A stretch of 5,136 nt of DNA. Source: Betaproteobacteria bacterium UBA931 (GTDB lineage: Bacteria > Pseudomonadota > Gammaproteobacteria > Burkholderiales > Casimicrobiaceae). Location of the stretch: positions 1,786 through 6,921 of the forward strand of contig DBDN01000022.1 of NCBI GenBank assembly GCA_002293615.1, read 5' to 3'. The notes under the pieces were generated by a model. It searched no databases, was not told the DNA's origin, and worked only from the letters and a program-made list of their open reading frames with translations. Below, piece after piece: positions 1-5,136 of the stretch (position 1 is the stretch's first letter; every line of letters starts with the position of its first letter). The translations under genes were made by a program, and so were the position numbers.

Positions 1-35
1 GTGGGGCAAGTATCCGCTATGTATATGTATATTAA
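1..35 (+). CDS. Possible last codons of an upstream gene (partial)
   Basis: Reading from base 3, one plus-strand frame gives GASIRYVYVY and then a TAA stop at 33-35, directly against the terminator hairpin. The alternating pattern and final aromatic residue resemble the last beta strand of an outer-membrane barrel protein, but ten codons cannot identify a family. The position fits a gene converging on fimT and sharing its terminator. Another frame is open through the hairpin, so this could equally be non-coding. It is a weak inference. Confidence 0.2.
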   Translation, partial: GASIRYVYVY

Positions 36-59
36 AAACGGAGCTAATGCTCCGTTTTT
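34..59. terminator. Bidirectional rho-independent terminator
   Basis: A perfect 11-bp inverted repeat (AAAAACGGAGC, loop TAAT, GCTCCGTTTTT) has a GC-rich core flanked by five A on one side and five T on the other. Transcripts from either strand would therefore form a hairpin followed by a U run. On the minus strand it lies about 30 bases past the fimT stop and would end the pilE-fimT transcript. On the plus strand it would end whatever gene lies to the left of the window. Confidence 0.88.
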
Positions 60-89
60 CGCGTAAGCGACGTGCGCAATATTGTTACG

Positions 90-671
90 CTAGCATCCTT
101 TAGGGTCAGTTGCAGGTAGATGAGGCAAGCAGGTGCGAATACCGCGGGCACCAGCCTGTACGGTCATCGGATAAATATTTGTCGTAGTCAGAACGCCGTT
201 GATATTAATCGCAGTAAATGGATCTGCTGATAACGGCACAGGGGTCATAGCGATAGCAATATTGTTATTTGCCTGCAACCGCCCGACGCCATCAAAAGTG
301 ACGGTATTGTTTCCATTTGGGGTGATGGCAATAGTGGTGTTACGCCAGCGCTGCTTAAAATCAAACTGTTCAACCAGCGTTCGAGTCAACGGTGTTCCCG
401 CTAGTTGATAAATTCCCCAAGTTCCGGCGGCGACATTAATCTGAAATTCGTGATTGCTGTTGCTTTTAACAGCTTCCGCACGCGCTTTTTGCATACCGGA
501 TGCAATGGATTCAGCTGTGTTGCGGATTTGCCTATTTTGCAGGAAGGTTTGAAACGACGGAACTCCCATCACCAAAATCAGCGCAATAATCGAAATAACT
601 ACCATCAACTCGACCAGCGTGAAGCCGGAAGGCGGTTTAATCGATTTTGCTCGATGGCTTTTTATGCGCAT
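90..671 (-). CDS. fimT: GspH/FimT family minor pseudopilin
   Basis: A 193-residue type IV pilin-like protein, predicted to be cleaved and N-methylated by PilD and built into the inner-membrane-anchored pilus or priming complex. Residues 1-16 form a basic leader ending in Gly16. The class III signal GFTLVELM follows at 16-23 with the conserved Glu at position 5 of the mature protein (Glu21), then a hydrophobic helix to about residue 37. The rest matches GspH/FimT form: NTAESIASGMQKARAEAVK after the helix, VTFDGVGRL near 123-132, and a C-terminal segment with Cys181 and Cys193 that could form a disulfide, ending DPKGC. The ATG at 671 is chosen because AAAAGGTGGG precedes it with good spacing. 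A TTG at 698 would extend the protein by nine residues but has less support. It is the second gene after pilE, overlapping it by 10 bases. The 16-residue leader is longer than that of its neighbour. The family is clear; the exact role in pilus assembly or DNA uptake is inferred. Confidence 0.88.
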   Translation of the reverse strand: MRIKSHRAKSIKPPSGFTLVELMVVISIIALILVMGVPSFQTFLQNRQIRNTAESIASGMQKARAEAVKSNSNHEFQINVAAGTWGIYQLAGTPLTRTLVEQFDFKQRWRNTTIAITPNGNNTVTFDGVGRLQANNNIAIAMTPVPLSADPFTAININGVLTTTNIYPMTVQAGARGIRTCLPHLPATDPKGC

Positions 672-1117
672 ATCCCACCTTTTCTTATTACCCAGCAAGT
701 ATTCGGTGTTGGGTCAGTCCACCCATGCCCTCTGGTGATGTTAGAACTTTTGTGGGGTAGAGGGTCGGTGATGTCCGAAGTAAACCTGTATCCGAAACCA
801 GCCATGCTGTCTATTCCAGTAGCTGTTAGGGTATAAGTTGTAGCGGTATTTGCACATCCGTAAGTAAAATACTTGGTGTTTGCAGGCATTAAATCACAAA
901 CGTTTCCGGTTCCGGTTGCACTGTTATAAGAGCGATTATCCATAAAATATTGTTCAGCAATCACTTGCCTATTTGCCAGTTCCGTTAAAGCCTCGGGAAT
1001 TCTTCCTCTGGTGATGTAATCCGTATAGCTCGGATAGGCGATGGTTGCCAGAATGCCGAGGATTGCAACCGTCACCATGACTTCAATCAGCGTAAATCCC
1101 TTGTTGGTGTTTTTCAT
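662..1117 (-). CDS. pilE: Type IV pilin, PilE/ComP-like minor pilin
   Basis: A 151-residue type IV pilin with a seven-residue leader (MKNTNKG), a PilD cleavage site before Phe8, and GFTLIEVM with the conserved Glu12 (Glu5 of the mature form). A hydrophobic helix runs to about residue 28. The following stretch, with RGRIPEALTELANRQ at 37-51 and QYFMDNRSY at 56-64, is typical of PilE-type minor pilins in the family that also includes the Neisseria DNA-uptake pilin ComP. Four cysteines (74, 88, 141, 150) could make two disulfides; the CWVIRKGGIC tail resembles the C-terminal disulfide loop of pilins. The start at 1117 gives the normal short leader. The frame stays open to a TTG at 1177, with an in-frame ATG at 1147, but these would make a long, poorly supported leader. 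Upstream, only a weak Shine-Dalgarno-like ACGAGA is visible. It is first of two genes, followed by fimT with overlap. Whether it is a structural minor pilin or a DNA-binding one cannot be told from sequence alone. Confidence 0.88.
   Translation of the reverse strand: MKNTNKGFTLIEVMVTVAILGILATIAYPSYTDYITRGRIPEALTELANRQVIAEQYFMDNRSYNSATGTGNVCDLMPANTKYFTYGCANTATTYTLTATGIDSMAGFGYRFTSDITDPLPHKSSNITRGHGWTDPTPNTCWVIRKGGICA
672..683 (-). promoter_or_regulatory. Ribosome binding site of fimT inside pilE
   Basis: Read on the minus strand, this stretch is AAAAGGTGGGAT immediately before the ATG at 671. The AAGG core lies six bases upstream of the start. The same bases encode Lys-Gly-Gly near the C-terminus of the pilE product, and the fimT ATG spans its Ile-Cys codons. 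This site decides the fimT start and suggests that fimT translation is coupled to that of pilE. Confidence 0.75.
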
Positions 1118-1320
1118 GTCTAATCTCGTTCGCAAGTATGTGTTCATCAGATAACATCGCATGTCAGCGTATATCAAGAAAATGAGTTATGGGCAGCGGT
1201 TCATTGTTCGTTATCGATTTGAAACGGGTAATTTCTCGGAAACTTTGTTAAAACGAGTTGAGAATTTATGAACCGTTTTCCCGTAGAATACGCTTGTATG
1301 CATATCTTCCTGCAATAATA
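1118..1320. other. Divergent intergenic region between pilE and gltX
   Basis: About 200 bases hold the promoters of two divergent units. For gltX a TAGAAT -10 box is visible (annotated separately). For pilE the best candidate on the minus strand is TTGATA at 1177-1172 with TGTTAT at 1156-1151, but the 15-base spacer is short and support is weak. No sigma-54 type GG/GC pair at the right spacing was seen. An imperfect inverted repeat, AATTTCTC (1230-1237) with GAGAATTT (1260-1267), seven of eight positions pairing, lies next to the gltX promoter. No RNA gene was recognised. Confidence 0.6.
1258..1289 (+). promoter_or_regulatory. Candidate gltX promoter
   Basis: A good -10 hexamer, TAGAAT, lies at 1284-1289, followed by a G+C-containing discriminator (ACGC). 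The nearest -35-like hexamer is TTGAGA at 1258-1263, but the 20-base spacer is longer than ideal, so the -35 assignment is uncertain. Transcription would begin near 1296 and give a leader of about 25 bases. The -10 context closely resembles that before pyrG. Confidence 0.45.
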
Positions 1321-2751
1321 ATGCCAAATTCTACACCAATAACCATTCCTGCAACCATTCGTACGCGCTTCGCGCCGAGCCCGACCGGTTTTTTGCATTT
1401 GGGAGGCGCGCGCACGGCGCTTTTTTCCTGGGCATATGCCCGCCATCATCATGGCGCATTTGTCTTGCGGATTGAGGATACGGATCGCGAGCGTTCCACA
1501 CAAGCCGCCACAGATGCAATTCTCGACAGTATGGCGTGGCTCGGGCTGGATTACGATGAAGGCCCTTTTTATCAGACGCGGCGGATGGCGCGTTATCGCG
1601 AGACGCTTGACGACATGCTGGCGCGCGGGTTGGCGTATTACTGTTACATGACGCAGGAAGAGCTTGAAGCGTTGCGTGAAGCGCAGATGGCGCGCGGCGA
1701 GAAGCCGCGCTATGACGGGCGTTGGCGTCCGGAGAATTCGGTGAGGAAAGAGCCGCCTGCCGGTGTAAAGCCGGTAATCCGTTTTCGCAATCCCGACGAA
1801 GGAACTGTGGTTTGGGAGGATCGTGTGAAAGGGCGGATCGAAATCGCCAACAGTGAGCTTGACGATCTGGTGATCGCCCGTTCGGATGGGATGCCGACTT
1901 ACAACTTTTGTGTGGTAATTGACGATATTGACATGAGGATCACACACGTCATCCGCGGCGATGACCATGTCAATAACACGCCACGCCAGATTAATATTTT
2001 TCGGGCGCTTGGGTCCGAGCCGCCGGTTTTTGCGCATGTGCCGACAGTTCTCGGCGAGGATGGACAAAAATTGTCAAAACGGCACGGCGCGGTCGGCGTA
2101 ATGGAATATGAAAGTGCCGGATATTTACCCGAGGCGATGGTCAATTTTTTGGCACGTTTGGGATGGGCGCACGGTAACGACGAGGTATTTTCAGCGCCGA
2201 TGCTTTGCGAATGGTTTGAACTCGACGCAATCAGCCCGGCGCCGTCGCGCTTCAATACAGACAAACTACGTTGGCTCAATCAGGAACACATGAAAATGTT
2301 GCCGCTCGATGAGCTTGGGCGGCGCTTATTGCCGTATCTGCAACGGGAAAACATTGACGCAACGCATGGCCCTGCGCCGAAGGACGTTGCCGAACTATTT
2401 CGCGAGCGGACGGCCACATTGGTGGAAATGGCGCAAGCGGCGCGTTTTTTATATATGGTGCCCGTGCCGGACAGAGCGCTTCTTGACGAGCAAATTCAAA
2501 GCCACAATCGGCAGGCGCTTGCCGAGCTTCTGGAGGAGTTTCAGCAAATCAACTGGACGCGTGAAGCCATCAACGGCGCGTTAAAAGCGGCGGCGAAGAA
2601 ACAGAGCTTAAAGCCGCCGCAGATCATGATGCCGGTACGCGCGTTGGTGGCGGGAACGCTGACGACGCCTGCGATTGATCGCATTTTGGAATTGCTTGGG
2701 CGTGAGGAAACGTTGGCACGATTGCAGGATGGTATGAAAATCACGGCATGA
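1321..2751 (+). CDS. gltX: Glutamate--tRNA ligase (GluRS)
   Basis: A 476-residue class I aminoacyl-tRNA synthetase that attaches glutamate to tRNA-Glu in the cytoplasm using ATP. The N-terminal Rossmann domain carries the HIGH-type motif HLGG at 26-29 within FAPSPTGFLHLGG, RIEDTD at 50-55, and the KMSKS-type loop KLSKR at 250-254. The C-terminal helical anticodon-binding domain ends with the usual LKPPQIMMPVRAL and LELLGREETLARL segments. Length is normal for the family. The ATG at 1321 is chosen because it lies shortly before the conserved TRFAPSPTG. An in-frame TTG at 1258 would add 21 unrelated residues and overlaps the presumed promoter. No clear Shine-Dalgarno precedes 1321; the leader is AT-rich (AATAATAATG). 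The zinc-site region keeps only Cys108: the second cysteine position is Met110, and the later one, before RP, is Trp135, so zinc is probably not bound. No obvious terminator follows, although pyrG has its own promoter. Confidence 0.97.
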   Translation: MPNSTPITIPATIRTRFAPSPTGFLHLGGARTALFSWAYARHHHGAFVLRIEDTDRERSTQAATDAILDSMAWLGLDYDEGPFYQTRRMARYRETLDDMLARGLAYYCYMTQEELEALREAQMARGEKPRYDGRWRPENSVRKEPPAGVKPVIRFRNPDEGTVVWEDRVKGRIEIANSELDDLVIARSDGMPTYNFCVVIDDIDMRITHVIRGDDHVNNTPRQINIFRALGSEPPVFAHVPTVLGEDGQKLSKRHGAVGVMEYESAGYLPEAMVNFLARLGWAHGNDEVFSAPMLCEWFELDAISPAPSRFNTDKLRWLNQEHMKMLPLDELGRRLLPYLQRENIDATHGPAPKDVAELFRERTATLVEMAQAARFLYMVPVPDRALLDEQIQSHNRQALAELLEEFQQINWTREAINGALKAAAKKQSLKPPQIMMPVRALVAGTLTTPAIDRILELLGREETLARLQDGMKITA

Positions 2752-2805
2752 AAGCCGCAGGTATCTGAATTTCTCAGTGGTTGCCTCAGTTGTTTAGGGT
2801 GGTTT

Positions 2806-2834
2806 TTGGTGTTTTGGGCGGCTTCCAGTAGAAT
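2806..2834 (+). promoter_or_regulatory. Candidate pyrG-kdsA promoter
   Basis: TTGGTG at 2806-2811 and TAGAAT at 2829-2834 are separated by 17 bases, the ideal sigma-70 spacing. The -10 box matches consensus at five of six positions, the -35 at three. A GCGC discriminator follows. Transcription would begin near 2841, leaving a leader of about 18 bases. GC-rich discriminators are often associated with growth-rate or stringent control, which would suit both genes, but that is inference. Confidence 0.55.
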
Positions 2835-2858
2835 GCGCTTTTCTGCGGATGATCTTCC

Positions 2859-4505
2859 ATGACGAAATTCGTCTTTGTCACTGGTGGTGTGGTTTCCTCG
2901 CTCGGGAAAGGCATTGCCGCCGCCTCACTTGCCGCCATTCTTGCTTCTCGCGGCATTCGCGTCACCAACCTGAAACTTGACCCATATATCAATGTCGATC
3001 CGGGGACGATGAGCCCGTTCCAGCACGGCGAGGTGTTTGTCACCGAAGACGGCGCGGAAACCGATCTCGATTTGGGGCATTACGAGCGCTTTACGGACGT
3101 TAGGATGCATCGTTGCAATAATTTTACGACGGGGCAAATTTACGAAAGCGTGTTGCGCAAGGAGCGGCGCGGCGCGTATTTGGGCGGGACGGTGCAGGTG
3201 ATTCCGCATATCACCGATGAAATCAAAGACTGGGTCGTGCGCGGCGCGGGCGATGCCGAAGTGGCGATTGTGGAAGTGGGCGGTACCGTCGGCGACATTG
3301 AATCGTTGCCGTTCATCGAAGCCGTGCGCCAAATGGGGATCACGCTTGGTCACCACAATTGTTGCTACATCCATCTGACACTGGTGCCGTATATTGCCAC
3401 GGCCGGTGAAATGAAGACCAAGCCAACGCAGCATTCGGTCAAGGAGCTGCGCAGTATCGGCATTCAGCCGGATATTGTGTTGTGCCGCGCCGACCGGCCT
3501 TTGCCCGAAGGGGATCGTCGCAAGATTGCGCTTTTTACCAATGTCGCGGCGGACGCGGTGATTCCGATGCTCGACGCCAATTCGATTTATAAAATCCCGC
3601 TGAATTTGCAGCATGAAAAGCTCGACGAGATCGTATGCAAAAAATTGATGCTGACTTCGCCCGAGGCGGATTTATCGAAATGGCGCGATTTGATCCGTGC
3701 ATTGGAAAACCCCGAGCACGAGATTACCATCGCGATGGTGGGCAAATATGTTGATTTGACAGAGTCGTATAAGTCGCTGATCGAGGCATTGATACATGCC
3801 GGGATTCACACCGGGACAAAAGTCAATATCAAGTATTTCGATTCGGAGGATTTTGAGAAAACCGGCGATGTTTCGGCATTGGCGGAAGTTGATGCGGTGC
3901 TGGTGCCGGGCGGTTTTGGCAAGCGCGGTGTCGAAGGAAAAATCCTCGCGATTCGCTATGCGCGCGAAAACGATATTCCCTATCTTGGCATTTGCCTGGG
4001 CATGCAGTTGGCGCTGATTGAGTACGCGCGCCATAAGGCGGAGTTGAGCCACGCGAACAGTACGGAATTTGATGCCGATACGCCGAATCCGGTGGTGGCG
4101 TTGATTACCGAGTGGCAGTCGCGTGACGGGAAAGTTGAGCATCGCTCCGAAGAATCCGATCTTGGTGGCACGATGCGGCTTGGCGCACAAGCATGTCGAG
4201 CCAGAGAAGGGACGCTGGCGTATCGGCTGTATGGCGATACGATTACCGAGCGACACCGCCATCGCTACGAAGTCAATAATCATTATTTGCCACGTATCGA
4301 AAAGGCGGGGCTGGTTGTCAGCGCCCGTGCGGAAAACGCCCGCGCGAGCGGTGGTTTGTGCGAGACGATTGAGCTTGCCGACCATCCGTGGTTTTTCGGT
4401 TGCCAATTCCACCCGGAATTTACTTCCAACCCACGGCGCGGGCATCCGTTGTTCATTGGTTTTGTACAGGCAGCGTTGAAGCGGCGTCAGCTCGGGCAAT
4501 CATGA
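2859..4505 (+). CDS. pyrG: CTP synthase (glutamine hydrolysing)
   Basis: A 548-residue cytoplasmic enzyme that aminates UTP to CTP with ATP and glutamine, the last step of de novo pyrimidine nucleotide synthesis. The N-terminal amidoligase domain begins with the P-loop-like VTGGVVSSLGKGIA (7-20), then KLDPYINVDPGTM (39-51) and DLDLGHYERF (69-78), whose Asp71 corresponds to the Mg-binding Asp72 of the E. coli enzyme. VEVGGTVGDIES follows. The glutaminase domain starts near 290 with VGKY and has the oxyanion segment PGGFGKRG (350-357), the nucleophile Cys379 in GICLGMQ, and the catalytic His518 and Glu520 in FHPEF. All key residues are present and the length is normal, so the enzyme should be active. 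The ATG at 2859 is the only sensible start; only a weak GGA lies nine bases upstream. Its stop overlaps the kdsA start in ATGA. The pairing makes sense because CTP is used to activate KDO. Confidence 0.98.
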   Translation: MTKFVFVTGGVVSSLGKGIAAASLAAILASRGIRVTNLKLDPYINVDPGTMSPFQHGEVFVTEDGAETDLDLGHYERFTDVRMHRCNNFTTGQIYESVLRKERRGAYLGGTVQVIPHITDEIKDWVVRGAGDAEVAIVEVGGTVGDIESLPFIEAVRQMGITLGHHNCCYIHLTLVPYIATAGEMKTKPTQHSVKELRSIGIQPDIVLCRADRPLPEGDRRKIALFTNVAADAVIPMLDANSIYKIPLNLQHEKLDEIVCKKLMLTSPEADLSKWRDLIRALENPEHEITIAMVGKYVDLTESYKSLIEALIHAGIHTGTKVNIKYFDSEDFEKTGDVSALAEVDAVLVPGGFGKRGVEGKILAIRYARENDIPYLGICLGMQLALIEYARHKAELSHANSTEFDADTPNPVVALITEWQSRDGKVEHRSEESDLGGTMRLGAQACRAREGTLAYRLYGDTITERHRHRYEVNNHYLPRIEKAGLVVSARAENARASGGLCETIELADHPWFFGCQFHPEFTSNPRRGHPLFIGFVQAALKRRQLGQS

Positions 4506-5136
4506 AACTGTGCGGTTTTGAAGTCGGCCTTGACCGACCGTTTTTTTTGATTGCGGGGCCATGCGTCATTGAATCGGAGCAATTGCAAATTGACGTTGCT
4601 GGGCAACTCAAGGAAATTACCGGTGCGCTGAATATCCCGTTTATTTTTAAATCATCGTTCGACAAGGCAAACCGCAGTTCGCATAAAAGTTTTCGCGGCC
4701 CCGGCCTTGACGAAGGGCTGCGTGTGCTTGCCGAGGTCAGAAAACAAATCGGCGTGCCGGTGTTGACGGATGTTCACGAAGCGGAAACCATCAGCACGGT
4801 TGCCGAAGTGGTTGATGTGCTGCAAACACCAGCATTTTTATGCCGCCAGACCGATTTCATCCAGGCAGTTGCCGCGTCGGGATTGCCCGTTAACATCAAA
4901 AAAGGCCAGTTTCTCGCACCGGAAGACATGAAGCAGGTCGCGTTAAAAGCGCGCGCCGCCAGCGGAAAAGACAATATTATGGTATGTGAGCGCGGCGCAT
5001 CGTTCGGTTACCACAATCTGGTTTCCGACATGCGTTCGCTGGCGATTATGCGTGATACGGGCTGCCCGGTCGTGTTCGACGCCACGCATTCGGTGCAGCT
5101 GCCCGGCGGGCAGGGGACCGCCAGCGGCGGGCAGCG
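4502..5136 (+). CDS. kdsA: 3-deoxy-8-phosphooctulonate synthase, 3' end cut off
   Basis: The first 211 residues of KDO-8-phosphate synthase, which condenses phosphoenolpyruvate with arabinose 5-phosphate in the cytoplasm for the KDO of lipopolysaccharide. The family is about 280 residues, so roughly a quarter lies beyond the right edge. The TIM-barrel motifs are intact: IAGPCVIESE (17-26), KSSFDKANRSS (50-60) followed by FRGPGL (64-69), TDVHEAET, CRQTD, IKKGQFLAP and DATHSVQLPGG (193-203). Cys21 stands where the metal-independent E. coli enzyme has Asn26, and His196 matches a metal ligand of the Aquifex aeolicus enzyme, so this belongs to the metal-dependent class. The remaining two ligands, Glu and Asp, should lie past the window. 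The ATG at 4502 overlaps the pyrG stop by four bases and has no strong Shine-Dalgarno, which points to translational coupling. From betaproteobacterial gene order, eno is the expected next gene. Confidence 0.96.
   Translation, partial: MKLCGFEVGLDRPFFLIAGPCVIESEQLQIDVAGQLKEITGALNIPFIFKSSFDKANRSSHKSFRGPGLDEGLRVLAEVRKQIGVPVLTDVHEAETISTVAEVVDVLQTPAFLCRQTDFIQAVAASGLPVNIKKGQFLAPEDMKQVALKARAASGKDNIMVCERGASFGYHNLVSDMRSLAIMRDTGCPVVFDATHSVQLPGGQGTASGGQ

Noticed and set aside
61..90. GCGTAA (61-66) and TTACGC (85-90) inverted pair after the terminator
   Set aside because: A six-base stem with an 18-base loop is readily expected by chance, and it abuts the fimT stop without other signals.
1268..1318. 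Short plus-strand frame MNRFPVEYACMHIFLQ ending two bases before the gltX start, as a possible leader peptide
   Set aside because: Its start lies upstream of the likely -10 box and it has no ribosome site; the inner ATG at 1298 would be almost leaderless. No attenuator hairpin is present.
1258..1320. N-terminal extension of GltX from the TTG at 1258
   Set aside because: The added residues are not conserved GluRS sequence and the codons overlap the presumed promoter; the ATG at 1321 fits the family better.
1201..2067. Long minus-strand open frame opposite gltX (288 codons)
   Set aside because: It lies antisense to clear GluRS motifs, shows no recognisable protein family and is explained by the codon pattern of the real gene.
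2742..2758. CGGC/GCCG hairpin over the gltX stop codon as a terminator
   Set aside because: The stem is only about four base pairs and no T run follows.
2925..3614. Long minus-strand open frame opposite pyrG (229 codons)
   Set aside because: His- and Arg-rich translation without family features, fully antisense to the conserved amidoligase domain; a shadow frame.
3672..4499. Long minus-strand open frame opposite the 3' half of pyrG (275 codons)
   Set aside because: Antisense to the conserved glutaminase domain, with no family features; a shadow frame.
4502..4520. GTGCGGT at the kdsA start, resembling the Pasteurellaceae uptake word AAGTGCGGT
   Set aside because: Only seven of nine positions match, it occurs once as noticed, and it encodes the first residues of kdsA.

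Overview
The window looks like a chromosomal piece of a Gram-negative proteobacterium, most likely a betaproteobacterium. The pyrG-kdsA pair, the style of the GluRS, CTP synthase and KdsA proteins, and the minor type IV pilins of the PilE and FimT kind all point that way. A genus cannot be named from the sequence alone. G+C is roughly half, by eye a little lower in the pilin part than in the housekeeping part.

Layout. The left edge (1-35) may hold the last codons of an unidentified plus-strand gene. A perfect-stem bidirectional terminator follows at 34-59. On the minus strand lies a two-gene minor-pilin unit, pilE-like (1117 to 662) then fimT/gspH-like (671 to 90). The two overlap by 10 bases, and the fimT Shine-Dalgarno sequence and start codon are embedded in the last codons of pilE. 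A divergent intergenic region of about 200 bases (1118-1320) separates them from the plus-strand genes gltX (1321-2751), pyrG (2859-4505) and kdsA (4502 to the right edge, cut off). gltX and pyrG each have a similar candidate promoter with a TAGAAT -10 box. pyrG and kdsA overlap by four bases (ATGA) and are probably co-transcribed and translationally coupled.

Function. The minor pilins are predicted to be processed by the prepilin peptidase PilD and to take part in type IV pilus assembly, and possibly in DNA uptake. GltX charges tRNA-Glu. PyrG makes CTP from UTP and glutamine. KdsA makes KDO-8-phosphate for the lipopolysaccharide inner core. CTP is the co-substrate of KdsB, which activates KDO, so pyrG and kdsA supply two inputs to one later step.

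I see no CRISPR array, tRNA, rRNA, insertion sequence or defence system, and nothing that amounts to a new system. The observations worth a second look are residue-level: loss of the GluRS zinc-site cysteines, KdsA of the metal-dependent class, and a rearranged C-terminal basic motif in FimT. The shared promoter/leader pattern and the overlapping pilin start are the other two.
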